The position numbers and the translations under genes are program-made. Shown here piece after piece: positions 22,561 to 36,000 of a DNA stretch of 64,000 bases. Below the pieces are notes generated by a model. That model made no database searches and was not told where the DNA came from. It was given only the letters and a program-made list of their open reading frames with translations. Positions within the stretch are counted from its first letter, which is position 1, and each line of letters begins with the position of its first letter. The DNA comes from Neoarius graeffei (taxonomy: Eukaryota > Chordata > Actinopteri > Siluriformes > Ariidae): contig NC_083577.1 of assembly GCF_027579695.1 (NCBI RefSeq), positions 61,282,741 to 61,346,740 on the forward strand, in the 5' to 3' direction.

Positions 22561-25500
22561 TGTTCATAGACCTGCTTTTCTCTGCATCGCATCTATGGCA
22601 AATTGACTTTAATACAGGAACATGTGCTTTTCACTTTGATGTGACCGATAAAATATTTTAGTATACATATACACTTTCAATCAAACAAACCTTCAAACCA
22701 GGAAAAGACAACCTGGACCAATTGTGCTGCTTTGTTCATACCAGACTGGTGGTGGTTGTTTTTTTTCCTTCCCCCCTCTCCTATAGAAAGGCAGAATTTA
22801 CAGAACACACCGCCTAAGTGACAAAATATTAGACGGCTTCAGACACTCACCATAATTAGAAATATGAGCGGATGTAGAATGAAAACTTTATCAAGAAGAC
22901 ATAGATACCGAGCCCTGGAGACAAAAAACTATTCTCAAATATTTCCAGGGAAATCGTCTGTAGTACTAGTTTAATTATTCATTAAAATAACTCATCAAGA
23001 GAGTCGAGCACATTGTTAATTTTGCTCATGATAAACTATAATCCAGAAACAAATGGATGTAATAAGCTTGAAGAGACTCAGAACGTAGTTTGAATGCAAG
23101 ATTATTCTCCTCCACCAACATTCTAACCACAGCTATTTCCTAACCACGTTCTTCATCATATCAATAGTATTCTCACCTTTTATAAAAATGATTTCGACCA
23201 TTAGCTCAGGTCACTGGAAAGTACAATGTGGTCAGAAGGTCAACTGGCCTCTTACACTGCAGCTATGGATGTAGTGACATCTGCTGGACTACACCCAGGG
23301 GTCGGTCTCTGTCTGTCTCTCTCACACAAACAGTGTAGCCTCATTCAGTACATTGTAGGGTTTGAAAAGGAAAAAATAAATAAATAAAAACAAATAATCT
23401 TCATGGAAAGTCATCTCCCAGTGTGTGTGTAACGCTGAATATTTCACTTCATGTTCAAAAATGAAACCTGCTCGTTAATGAGAAGACATTATATAAACTA
23501 TAAATTCAGTTAAGAGATTAAAAAAAAAAAAAAAATAGGAGACCTGACAGCCAGACTTCTTTTTAGTCATTTTAGTGTGAAATAAAAAGCTGCCCTCAAA
23601 AGTGGGCATTGTACAATAGTTTGAAGCTTTTTCAGAAAAAAAAGACCAAATAACAATACGAGAGTTACAATGCTATTTATAGTGAACAAAATTATAATTG
23701 ACCTCACAAACTAGGGCAACATATTAAAAATGCAGATAGTAGGAAGGAAATAGGAAAAAAAAAAAAATCACAAAACAAAATAGTGTTTCATCAATTATAC
23801 TCAACTAACGACGTTATCCGTTTCAGCAAGGCTGGGTAGTTGAGCATGGATCATCATTAGCATGTTGAAATTTCTCATCTTTAATAGCTGAAACTCCTAA
23901 AACAGACTGGCAACTGAACTCATAATTCATGTCTGGATTACATGGAATAATCCATCATATGAAAGTGCAAAACAATCCTGGAGATAAAGAGGGAAAATAT
24001 TCCTACACCATCGCTTGAAGAACAAACTGCATACTGAGGGCAAGAAATCTGTCCTTCAGCAACCTGTGAAATATATAAAAGAGTTATGCTCTCTTTATAA
24101 AAAAGTTCATTATCAAATTGTGAGTATATACCAGTAATAAACAAATGTATTTGCACATGTAAATGGACATTTCTTTTTTTTTTCCCCTCTCTGACAGGAT
24201 CTCAAATCAGGAGTACCCCAGCCTACAGCAGATCAGAACAAAGTCAATCAAATTACTGCAGAACCCATCAGAACCATCGTGAAGCTAAAATCCTTGATCC
24301 AGGTTGTAATTTTGCGTTTCTTGTCCAGAACTTGCTGGCCTAAAAATAAACTGGGCAGGTTTTGCTGTTACATGGTGGTTTGAAGAATCAGTCCTGGTCT
24401 CTTAAGCAGTTTGAAAGTGATTTGATTGAATTTGGTCCAAACAGCTTTAAGACCGGTGACACAGCACCCATGCAATCGAGTACTCCTTATTCCTAATGGA
24501 TCAGCATGTGGTACAGCTTTTCACATGTGCAACCCAGAGCGTTAAACTCCAGGCACATCCAGACAAAATCACATCCTCTTCATGCGACACTGACATGTTA
24601 CCAATTTCTAGACCACAAATCTGCCCATTATATATCAAATGATTCTGATAATATTCAGTCTTAGAAAAAAATTACATACTGGAATTATTATACATATTTA
24701 AAAAATAAAAAAAGCTCATTTAAGAGATGTAGACACCACAAAACCAGTTTACTATGCAAAGCCTCATATAAATATTGTCTTGCTCAAAAAGACTTAACAA
24801 AATGCATAACATCTGATCAACTGTAAGAGGTTGAAGAAGAAAAAAAAAGGTTTTTAATTACACTGATTGTTTTTCGTTTTTATAATTTTCTTCACAACGC
24901 TTCGGTTTCAAGAGAAAGAGCTTCGCAGAGCTTTGATTGGACTAAATAAAACAAAAAGGAACACGTTGGGAAAAAAATAGTATATATATATGTATATATA
25001 TATATATGCATGTATTCAGAGAAAAGCATCAGAAACACGTACATTAAAGACACATTTGGACATGAAGAACTTCATAACGCCCCAGCACCAGAGTGGCACA
25101 CTTCATTCAAATGTTCTACCCTGAACATCCTCCCTTACGGTGTGGCCAACTAACGCCACAGCATACCCTACACTAGCCACAACATTAGGTTAACATCCCT
25201 CCCATTGACCAGACCTAGCTTCCTTTATAAAGGTTACTCCCATTCAAACAAATACATGTCATAACAGTTGCTTTAAAGCTCGTCAGCAACTCTACTTTTG
25301 TACATAACATGAGTATGATACAAAATAAGGCATTTCAGTGTTTTTATATGGAAACTACTTTCGACGAAACCATTTTCTTCTGTTCCGTTGTTGCCATAAA
25401 AAAACTGCAGACAAACATAAATTGATATTCTATATTTGTAAAATATATTTTTATATATATGTGCATTTACGTAAATGGATATATTTACGCAAATGAGAAT

Positions 25501-25717
25501 AATCTGTGGGTATAAAAAGCAGGATAAATTTGAGGGAGAGAAGTCTTGTGGTCAAACCGATATCCAGGAGGAAGAGATAGGAGAAGGTAATAATGACACT
25601 ATGCTCAAAGCAACGTAACCTCGGATAAAAAGTTTACTCAAATCCTTGTGAAGCAGTTTCTTTCCTGACAATTGAGGAAGTCCTCTCTGTTAGTTGCTCA
25701 GCTCCTGTACGTACGCG
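22561..25717 (-). other. Noncoding DNA including the probable Sp3 3' UTR
   Basis: The Sp3 transcript must continue past its stop codon at 25718 into this AT-rich stretch. A variant polyadenylation signal ATTAAA on the minus strand (24858-24853) is one possible end, about 0.86 kb after the stop. The 3' end is otherwise undetermined. Two TA-rich runs lie near 24980-25010 and 25440-25460. Confidence 0.4.
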
Positions 25718-26034
25718 TCACTCTGCAGCTTCGCTGGCTGCCACGGTGACTAACTGCAGCGGGATCTCTGCTGTAGTGAGTAGCTCCTGCGAGCTGGACG
25801 TGTTAACAGTAGCGTTAACAGTAGCAAGGCCCTGCACGGCACCTGGTTGGATGTTGGTGAGGATGAGTGTGGTCGCTCCTGAGGTGATGATGCTGTCAGA
25901 GGAAGCAGAGGTCTCCACGCTCGCCACCACTGAGCCACCACTGCCCTTCTTCTGATGTGTCTTTATGTGCTTGGCCAGGTGGTCACTTCGCATGAAGCGC
26001 TTTGAGCACTCAGGACACACAAACTTCTTCTCGC
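25718..26034 (-). CDS. sp3: Sp3 coding exon 7 (zinc finger 3 and C-terminus)
   Basis: The last coding exon holds finger 3 ([17 protein letters not shown], ending IKTH) and a 78-residue Ser/Thr-rich tail ending at TGA (25720-25718). The tail words [11 protein letters not shown] and [11 protein letters not shown] are of Sp3 type. The acceptor is ATGTGGCAG. Confidence 0.95.
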
Positions 26035-29000
26035 CTGCCACATAAGCAAAGGGTATAATTTACGCAAATAATGTAAAACAGCTTTTTTTTTTTTTTAGAA
26101 ACTTAAAAAAAAAATCAGAATGGGAGCAGTCATGCTCTAGGTTTACTACTTCATGTTCAGGTGGTGGTTAAGAGAATTTATGTATGGCAGTGGTTCTCAA
26201 AATAGGATCTGGGGATCCCCAGGTGCCTGTGAAGCATAGCCAGAGGGTCCATGATTCTTTTAAAATAATTACAGTCACATCCTCACAAAAATACAGGTCA
26301 CAAAAATCACAACCTATCATTGTCAAAGAGATGATCATTGAGCTCTTATAGGTATTAGTTTGTATGACTGGTCACTTGACTTACACAGGTTGAATCCAAA
26401 CCTCCAATAATTCAGAAAGAAAAGCTATAAAATTGTCACCTTGGACCTAATCTGATCTGTTGGGTGAAGTACAGGAATAGGAAGCACTGTGGCTTGAAAT
26501 AAAAACCTCATAATAATTACTGTTCAGTCACTGATCCAATTCACTGTTACAGGAATTTTACTGGTGCATGCTGGAGATGATGTGTAGTAGGTCCTGAGTT
26601 GATAATGTTATCAGACCCCACCACAGATCAACCACCACACCTATCTGGTGCTGCACTGTACCGGAAGTTAGGCCTATATAATAAACAAACCCTTGAAGCT
26701 GTTCACAATTTTGTACAGAAAGAAAGTAATGGAGAAGGAAAGAACAGGATAGGACATGCGTACCTGTATGTGTTCTCCGATGTCGCTGTAGCTCATCGCT
26801 GCGTGTGAATCTCTTGCCGCAGAACATCCAGTTGCAGACGAAAGGTCTCTCTCCTGAATGCCAGCGCAGGTGAGCTCGCAGGTGAGATGTCTTCCCGTAC
26901 ACCTTCCCACAGCCTGCTATATGACATACGTGCTGCTTCTTCTTCCCCATGTTGGTGCCCCTACAACACAAAGCATAGACACAACGTTATAAAGAAAGAA
27001 GTGCCATATGCACATTATACACAGACATTTAATCAGTATGCATGGGAAGTGTTAGGAAGATTAACATAAGATGACTGGAATGGTCTTAGGTTTGTTGAGT
27101 TGAGACAAAAAAAAAAAATAAATCCTAAAGCTTACAGTCAGGGACTTAATAAACTTAGAACACCAGCACTGGTGAATTCACTTGGTAAGCTCATTAGGAA
27201 TATCAAAAATGAATAAGATGTGATCTAAATGCAGGACTAAACTTGCAATTTTAATTAAATTGACTTTCAACTGCTCGTTTCTTTAATTGCTGTAACCAGT
27301 GGGTTGTCAACAATCAACTGATGCTATCAAAATAAACAGACAAATCAATGATCGAGCTTTTAATCACTTGTTCACTGTTAAAGGCAATTCTAGTACAAGA
27401 GTAATTGCATGTTTTTGAGGAACAACCCATTACAATATGCAAAACCACAAGCGTGGTGCATTTCAGTGTGGTACAAATGGTTTATCACACACTAAAAGGC
27501 CCGTCAAAGAGCATGTAGTGAGGGTGTAGCTGTGGCAGGAGAATATAGTAATACTTATAATTGAGCACTTAAAACGTGTACATGTCCTGTAACGGACTGC
27601 AAAACATAAGTGCGTTATGTATGGCATAAGGGATTAGATTTGATGGTCAAAATTCATACGACACATAAAACTAGGAGTTTCCAAGCATGAAGCGTCACAA
27701 TTTGGCTTGACATAATGCGCCCACTATTGCATCAATAGTGATTAGTCACGTCTAAAGATAATAGGTTCAGTAGTCATGTCTAAAGATAATAGGTTCAGTA
27801 TGGTTTGTATACATTACCTTCCTCCTCCCTCTTTGCAGTTGGGGCAGGTGCAGGCGACTCTACGCAGCCGTTTGCCCTCCTGGCCCAGATTCTCCATCTC
27901 GTCTTCTACTAAGCGCACACGTAGGTGAGACAGGTCATTAGTATTCAGAGTGGAGTCACCAGCAAGAGACCACTCTTCTGAGTCTGGCTCCTCCTTTATC
28001 CGAATATCTAATCGGAAAAAGAAAAATCTTTTTTCTGCCACTATGGAACTAGCAATTCCACGAAAAAGTCAAATTGGGTCTTTTACTTGAGTAGTCCATA
28101 TTTCATTCCATTGTTAAATAAAAAGAATAAATATCTTGTCAGTAGCCTGCCTGCACATAATTTTAAGTCAACTACAAAAGACTATTCCTTTGTATAACCT
28201 CACAGGGTTGTCAGTCCGGTTATAAACACCTGAAACAATTTTAGACAAGTCTGTTAAATAAAAACATCCTGACATTTATGAATCAGCAACAGCATTACCT
28301 CCAGGGCTGTCTGTGTCATCAGCCTGGAGCTGGAGCCCTGCATGATCCACCGAATTAACTGTGACTGTCTGCAAGTTGGGAATCTGCCCAGAGCTGATGC
28401 TAACTGGAGTGGTACTTAGTGTAGCTCCCTGCCCTATAGACAGGGTCTGCACTGGGGCTAATGTGATCTGTTGGGCCGGGGCTGTCTGGAGCTGCAGGTT
28501 CTGGAGGTTCTGAATACCCTGAACCTGGAAACATGGGACAAAGAGATAAAGGTAATGTTCAACATTAGCAACTAAAAATAAAAACGTAATACATTTTTAA
28601 TTAAACACTTTATTTTCAGTCGCAAGCAATGAGAATACAAAATTGCATCTTTTCATTTTAAATATTAAACCAAAATAATTAAAGCAAATACAAAGGCAAC
28701 AAATAATTTAGCATACTACAGAATACATCCGCAACTATTTTAAAGATCTTACTGGTCACCTATGCATCTAGTAAACTGGTCCACCATAGTAAACTGATCC
28801 AATACTTTCAGAGTAAACTAAGAGGAATTCTCTCAGCCTTCAGCAAATTATAAAAAATAAAAGCAGTGATACAGTTTACTTGATATGCACTTGGCATGTT
28901 TGCTCTTAGAGAGAGAGTGCAAAAGAAGGCTGACCTGGTTTAAATATCTTGTAAGACTTTATTTTGGTTAATATGTCCCCTAATGTCTCAAATATTGTGT

Positions 29001-32000
29001 ACTTTTCAGAGTAGACTGTCTCACACCCACCACAAGTACCTACCTGGAAGGTCTGCCACTGTATCTGGCCTGATGGTGTGACGGTCTGAGCTTGAATGAG
29101 GAAGGTCCCTGGGTTGATTAGCTGGACGTTCTGGAGAGGCTGCTGCCCCTGGGCGGCTATTTGTTGTTGGCTCAGCTGCCCATCACTGCTCTGGAGTGGT
29201 ACCTGCTGCAGCTGGATCACCTGCTGCCCTGTGGACGCTTGTACCTGGCTCTGAGCAAGGAATCCTTCAGTCTGCTCAGGCGTGCTCTGCGTTAGCACAC
29301 CTGTACCATCGATTGTGCTGGCAGGCAACTGCGAGGACGAAGATGACGATGATGACGTGGTAGGCACAAACATCTCTGCTGCATTAGTGTTGTTGACCAC
29401 TAGTGTCTGCTGTTCTCCTGTTTTCTCTGAGCCTTCTGTGTTTTCCACAGTCTGATTGGTCATGATTAGCTGTCCATCAGCAGTCAGCCCTGTGGCTATC
29501 GTCTGTGCCCCGGAGAGCCCAAGTGAGTCCAGATCTACACTGTTAATGGGTACAAAGGTAATATTCCCAGGCAAACCCACAGGCACGTTAGCAACCACCT
29601 GCCCCTGACTGTTGAAGGCTGAACTTCCCAGAGTGACTCCTTGGATCTGCTGGACTTGGCCAGTCTGGGTCATAAGGTTCGGGCTGTTGCTAAGAATGCC
29701 ACCTGAGGCAGTGCCGGCTACACTGATGGCCTGAGAGCCATCAGGGAGAATCTGGATCTGCCCTGAGGCATCCTGAGCCAGCGAGGCACCCTCTACTGTT
29801 GAAGCAGAGAATCCCAACTGCCCATCAGTTGTCTGGATCTGAGGGATAACTTGGTACTGGATGTTAGGCACTGCATTGGCGGAGGAATCTGTCCCTGATG
29901 TTAGCAAAATGGGCTGGCTCTGGAGGCCCTGAATGGGAAGAACATACTGCCCATTGGAGGTGACTATGCCCCCACTGGGCAGCTGCACAATGCTTGAGTC
30001 ATCCTTGACTCCATCCCATCTTTCTGATGAGCTTGTTAGGGGCACTGATCCTGAATCTGCAGGCTGAGAAAAAAAGATTAACGCGTTACCTGAGAACTCA
30101 ATGCTGAAATCGTAGACTTGACAAATGTTATTAAACTTAACAAGATAATTTGGCAAATTCGTTCTTTAGAGAGGAGATCACTTAGAGATTCTTTAGAGAA
30201 CGCATCAGTGTCACAGCCACAATACAAACATAACACCCTACGTTCACATTAGCAAGTGCCAAGTTGTAGTTAGTTTGTCTCTTACAGGCATGTGGCGACT
30301 GCTACTGTTGTCACGTGTACGGTTCGGTGGTTGATGTCTAAAGGTAGTAGCTACATAAACACCTGAAGCTAACATGCTGAATAATGCACTAACCCATTTG
30401 AAAAATTGTTCTTTGGTTTACAGTACAACCTACGCTGTGTACTAGCTAAGTTGACAGATTAACAAAGCAAGCTAACTATCCCAGATACATACCTTTATCA
30501 GCACGAACAACCATCTCTACTTCCTTATGAAAAACAATAAAGCTTGGAAAGTCTCGATACATGTTTAAAGAGAGGTTGCATAGAACAGTACAAGATGAAA
30601 TTGTGATAAGTTCTTCCATTTTTGCATGTCAAACACTAAACGGGAACTAAGTGCAGGTAGGAAGTAAAACCGAGTGGTGAACTGAGGAAAATGTCAGACC
30701 ACATACACACTAAAGGATTTTCAAATTTCAAGTGATTTTAAAAAATGTGCGAGACCACAGACATAATGATAAATTTAACTAATTTCTCATCTCATCTCAT
30801 TATCTCTAGCCGCTTTATCCTTCTACAGGGTCGCAGGCAAGCTGGAGCCTATCCCAGCTGACTACGGGCGAAAGGCGGGGTACACCCTGGACAAGTCGCC
30901 AGGTCATCACAGGGCTGACACATAGACACAGACAACCATTCACACTCACATTCACACCTACGGTCAATTTAGAGTCACCAGTTAACCTAACCTGCATGTC
31001 TTTGGACTGTGGGGGAAACCGGAGCACCCGGAGGAAACCCACGCGGACACGGGGAGAACATGCAACCTCCGCACAGAAAGGCCCTCGCCGGCCACGGGGC
31101 TCGAACCCAGGACCTTCTTGCTGTGAGGCGACAGCGCTAACCACTACACCACCGTGCCGCCTTTAACTAATTTTTTTTTAAATATTTTAATTATAAGAAT
31201 GCACACATCAGATGATTCGGTCAAGACAGGACCACACACTTGGCTATTATACTAAAACGATTTCAGAGTGGCGATTCCAGGGACTTGGAATCTCACCAAA
31301 GCTTGTGCGATCAAATGTGATTTCGGAGCAGAACAAACATGGAGGTGGACTGGTGTCCTCGGCTGGTTGCACTTGCGTGCATGTTGTGTTTTGCACAGAA
31401 AAACAAAAAGCGAGAAAAAAAAAAATGCATGAAGTGCTTGTCATGTTTCTCAAGCCTGAGAAGTACAAAGCCCAGGAAGGAAAGTGATTTGGGGGAGGGG
31501 GGATGACAGTTTTGGAAAAACTTTGTGAGGTCCCACAAAACATGCATCTTTTTTCCCCCTCCAGGGCTCCGTAGAGAAGAATCAGCATGGTTTACTACAG
31601 TGGCTGGGAAGTACAAAACAAAATTACAAAATGTGAAACACTAACATTTTATAAGACAAAATTACAAGAGCAAAACACCAAGGACAAAACAAATTTACAT
31701 CTTTAAAAACAAACTGACAAGATGTGAAACACTTTTACGAGCGCCGAGATAAATTTACGAGTGGCGGGACACTTTTACCAGTCCCGAAACAAATTTACAA
31801 ACGAAAATCTTCATGGAAGGGGACTGTACCAAATGCTGCAAGCGACCTGGAAGTACAGTGGCCAGGAAGCGATAGAGTGAGCGGTCAATTCATGTTCCGT
31901 GTTTGAAATCACTTACTACTCATTATATAGTCCTCTGTATAGAATTCCCTAGATAGTGAGTAGTGAATGAGTGAGTGATTTTGGACACAGCCGCTGTCTT

Positions 32001-33059
32001 GTTCCCTGTGCACTTGGTCCTTCTGTCTGGTCCGTGTCCTTTAAAAATTCTAGAGACCGTCCACACGAACCGCGTTAAGCGGTTCATGCGTTTTCCACAA
32101 AAGGGGCAAAACATCATTCGGTCACAGTCAACGCTCTGTCACCATAAACTCCATAGAAGACAACAAGAATTGACCGCTCACTCGATCACTTCCGGGTCGC
32201 TTGTGGCATTTGATACGTTCCCCTTCCATGAAGATTTTCATTTGTAAATTTGTTTTGGGACTGGTAAAAGTGCTCCACCACTTGTAAATTTGTCCCAGCG
32301 GTCGTAAAAGTGTTTCGAATCTTGTCAATTTGTTTTCTAAGATGTAATTTTTTTTTGTCTTCCGTAAAAGTGTTTTGCTCATGTAATTTTGTTTTATAAA
32401 ATGTAAAAAAGCGTTTCACATTTTGTAATTTTGTTTTGCGCTTCCCGGTCACTGTAGTTTACAGTGGAGCACCGTTATAATAAGAATAGCTATTACATGA
32501 AAAGCGTTGCAACACGGTCAGCTCATGGTTCCTAAAACTTACATTTAACTTTATGCGGCTGCATTTGAGAACTCAACAGTCTCAGACTTGGAAGAAGAGT
32601 TACTTGAAAATGTGTTAAGATGGTTTGAATGCAATGAAACTTCTGTGGCGAATGTTACGCATCTATGAAACATGCTTCATTTCGTCCAACTACAGGCTCA
32701 CGTGAGATTTCAACACAAGTTACAGACTTGCAGTAAAATCAAGGACTAAAATGAGCGTATTACACAGCAATGCCTGAACTCTGCTTCTTGCACGATAATC
32801 AAACGTTCTCTTCTTTGAATACTTCTTTACTTGTTATTACACGCAGTTAATTATTACACGATTGTCCATATTCTTCTCACTACTATAGTAATTTTATCAT
32901 GACTTGTAATTAACTTGGCGGTGCTATTACGTTGTATAGAATTATGCTTACGCTTATTCAGAGCAGGCTGAAACTTGTATTTTTAAATACCTTCTATTAC
33001 AAATATAGGATCTTGCTAGAAAGGGGGGAAAAAAAAAAGAGTTTTGTAAAGAATAAATG

Positions 33060-33096
<37 letters not shown>

Positions 33097-36000
33097 TATA
33101 AATGTAAATAAAATGCATTTAAATAACACACAAGCATCCATTGCTCTAATCCAGGACAGGTGCATGTAATCAGTCTTTGAGATGCGCACTACTCAGAGCG
33201 TAGAAGCGCGCGAGTGAGAGTTCGAAGCGTGTAGGCGCGGATGCACACGGATGTGACAGGCAGCAAAATATTTTACTACATATTAAGCCTAGGGTGGCAC
33301 GGTGGTGTAGTGGTTAGTGCTGTCGCCTCACAGCAAGAAGGTCCGCGTTCGAGCCCTGTGGCCGGCGAGGGCCTTTCTGTGCGGAGTTTGCATGTTCTCC
33401 CTGTGTCCGTGTGGGTTTCCTCCGGGTGCTCCGGTTTCCCCCACAGTCCAAAGACATGCAGGTTAGGTTAACTGGTGACTCTAAGGCCAAGTTTACATTA
33501 GACCGTATCTGTCTCGTTTTCTTCGCGGATGCACTGTCCGTTTACATTAAACCGCCTGGAAACGCCGGGAAACGGGAATCCGCCAGCGTCCATGTATTCA
33601 ATCCAGATCGTGTCAGCTCCGGTGCTGTGTAAACATTGAGATACACGGATACGCTGTGCTGAGCTCTAGCTGGCGTTGTCATTGGACAACGTCACTGTGA
33701 CATCCACCTTCCTGATTCGCTGGCGTTGGTCATGTGACGCGACTGCTGAAAAATGGCGCGGACTTCCGCCTTGTATCACCCTTCATTAAAGAGTATAAAA
33801 GTATGAAAATACTGCAAATACTGATGCAAATACTGCCCATTGTGTAGTTATGATTGTCTTTAGGCTTGCCATCCTTCCACTTGCAAGTGGTAAGTGATAT
33901 GCACTGGGATCACACACACAGCGGCTCAGTCCCGAATCACAGCTTGTGCACTCCACTCGCGCGCTCTGTGAGCTGCGCAGGGCCGGAGTGCGCACCCTCC
34001 AGAGGGCACTCGCTGTTCAGGGCGGAGTGATTTGGAGCGCAGAATGCCTGCGGAGCCGAGCGTATCCGTGTATTGTTGTTGCTGTATGCACGCAAATCGT
34101 GTATTGGTGTTGCTGTGTGCACACTAATCGTTTTAAAAACGTTAATCTGATGATCCGCTGATACGGTCTAATGTAAACATGGGCTAAATTGACCGTAGGT
34201 GTGAATGTGAGTGTGAATGGTTGTCTGTGTCTATGTGTCAGCCCTGTGATGACCTGGCGACTTGTCAAGGGTGTACCCCGCCTTTTGCCCGTAGTCAGCT
34301 GGGATAGGCTCCAGCTTGCCTGCGACCCTGTAGAAGGATAAAGTGGCTAGAGATAATGAGATGAGATGAGATATTAAGCCTAGGTCACAACCGGACGTAC
34401 GATTTTTTGGCCGTGCGATTTTTGGTGTTTCCCAAATCGCTGCGTTTTTTTTATTCATGGAGAAAGACGCACGTTGGCCGTAAGTTTGTCTTGCAACCTG
34501 AAAAAAACGTAAGCGCCCGTATAGATTGTTTGACATGACAAAGAACCTCTGTGGCTGGTCTGCGGCCAGTCTACCGCTCGAAAATCAGCACGTCACACGC
34601 GCGCCCTCCATGCGTTTCTTGCGTTTTTTGCACGTAGACCGGCCGTAGGAGCATGTACAGCCGATTGTGACCTAGGCTTTATGCGTTACATTGACAGTCA
34701 ACAATAAAAAAAAAATTTTTTAATTTATCAGCATGGTAAAAACGATCATAGTTCTTGCAATTTCTTTCTCAGATATCTTCAGGGGACTGGTTTATCTAAA
34801 AAACTCAAGCTTCTAGAGCATTTTATAATTGAGCCTTGTCAGATTTTCCATATCGTTATAACACGGATTCACCCATAACACGGTTGGATTCTTTGGATCC
34901 CAACTACTGTGTTATAACAACACTCCACAGTATACATTTTGCAGTACGAAGTTGTGATCATTAGAAATGCAGTAATTTTTATATAATCACAGACCTTCCA
35001 TTGCCATGAGGATGCTGTTCAACACAAGTACGCAATATCTGCTTCCTGGTCAGCTCCCTCTCACTGGCTATTCTGGGTTTCTGCTCAATATTACATCATT
35101 GTTCATATCATACTACAGTATTTCAAATCATATATATCAAAACATGTTCGAGACTTGCGATTTGAAATCAGGGATGCTCCAATCGAGTCGGTGGCCTTTG
35201 GATAATGTCTGTAAACCCCTCACGCTACAGGATTATTTGGGCAGATAATTGGTTCTGACCAGGCTTGAATCAAGAACGCCCCCAAGATTATTGGAAAAGG
35301 GTGTATCAGACCCAAAATTAGCCCGACTATCCTCTAACGTAGGGCTTGCTTTAGAATTTGTCCAAGGAATCATTCGAGCCAATTGTCTGAAGTTGTCACT
35401 TTACCCTGTCATAACTAATTTGCATAGAATTAATGTATCGCTTTTGCTGCTACTGAAATCATGGCTCTGTGTCAACATGTACTACCCCAAATCAGAAAAA
35501 GTTGGGATGGTATGGAAAATGCAAATAAATACATTTTAAAAAAAGCCATGATTTCTAAATTTACTTTGATTCGTTTTTCACTGCAGACAGTATGAGCCCT
35601 AGATATTTCATGTTTTGTCTAGTCAACTTCATTGCATTTGTTAATATACATCCATTCCTGTGTCTCAGGCCTGCAACACATTACAAAAAAAATCTTGATG
35701 GGAGAAATTTAGAGCTAGTAATGAGGTTAAATAATAATAAAAAAACGATGTGATTTGAAACAGGTGATTGTCATCATGATTTGGTACAAAATCCGTATCC
35801 AGGAAAGGCCTAGTGGTTGAGCAGCAATAACGGGCCAAAGATCTCCAGCTTGTCATCAAATGCATGAGAAAATTTTTTAAATGTTTAAAAAACAAATGGT
35901 CTTCAAAGAAACATACAAAGAGATTTGGATATTTTTCACCTTCAACAGTGCATATCATCATTAAATGATTCAAAGAATCTGGAGGAATTTTGGTGCATAA

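Larger units (their letters stand above)
33286..34678. mobile_element. Harbinger-like short element, split by a SINE
   Basis: Ends AGCCTAGGTCACAA and its inverse TTGTGACCTAGGCT are flanked by TTA (33283-33285 and 34679-34681), the usual Harbinger target duplication. A SINE inserted into the left terminal repeat, so most of the element (34385-34678) now lies beyond the SINE. It is noncoding, about 300 bp without the insert. Confidence 0.75.

Noticed and set aside
30490..30520. Possible alternative first exon of Sp3 on the minus strand (ATG GTT GTT CGT GCT GAT AAA before a GTATGT donor)
   Set aside because: It would end in phase 1, but exon 3 at 30063 needs phase 0, so it cannot code in frame. 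A noncoding alternative exon is not excluded.
31595..32457. CRISPR-like array, because of repeated short words
   Set aside because: Repeats are imperfect, in both orientations, without constant spacers, and arranged as inverted arms in a eukaryotic intron.
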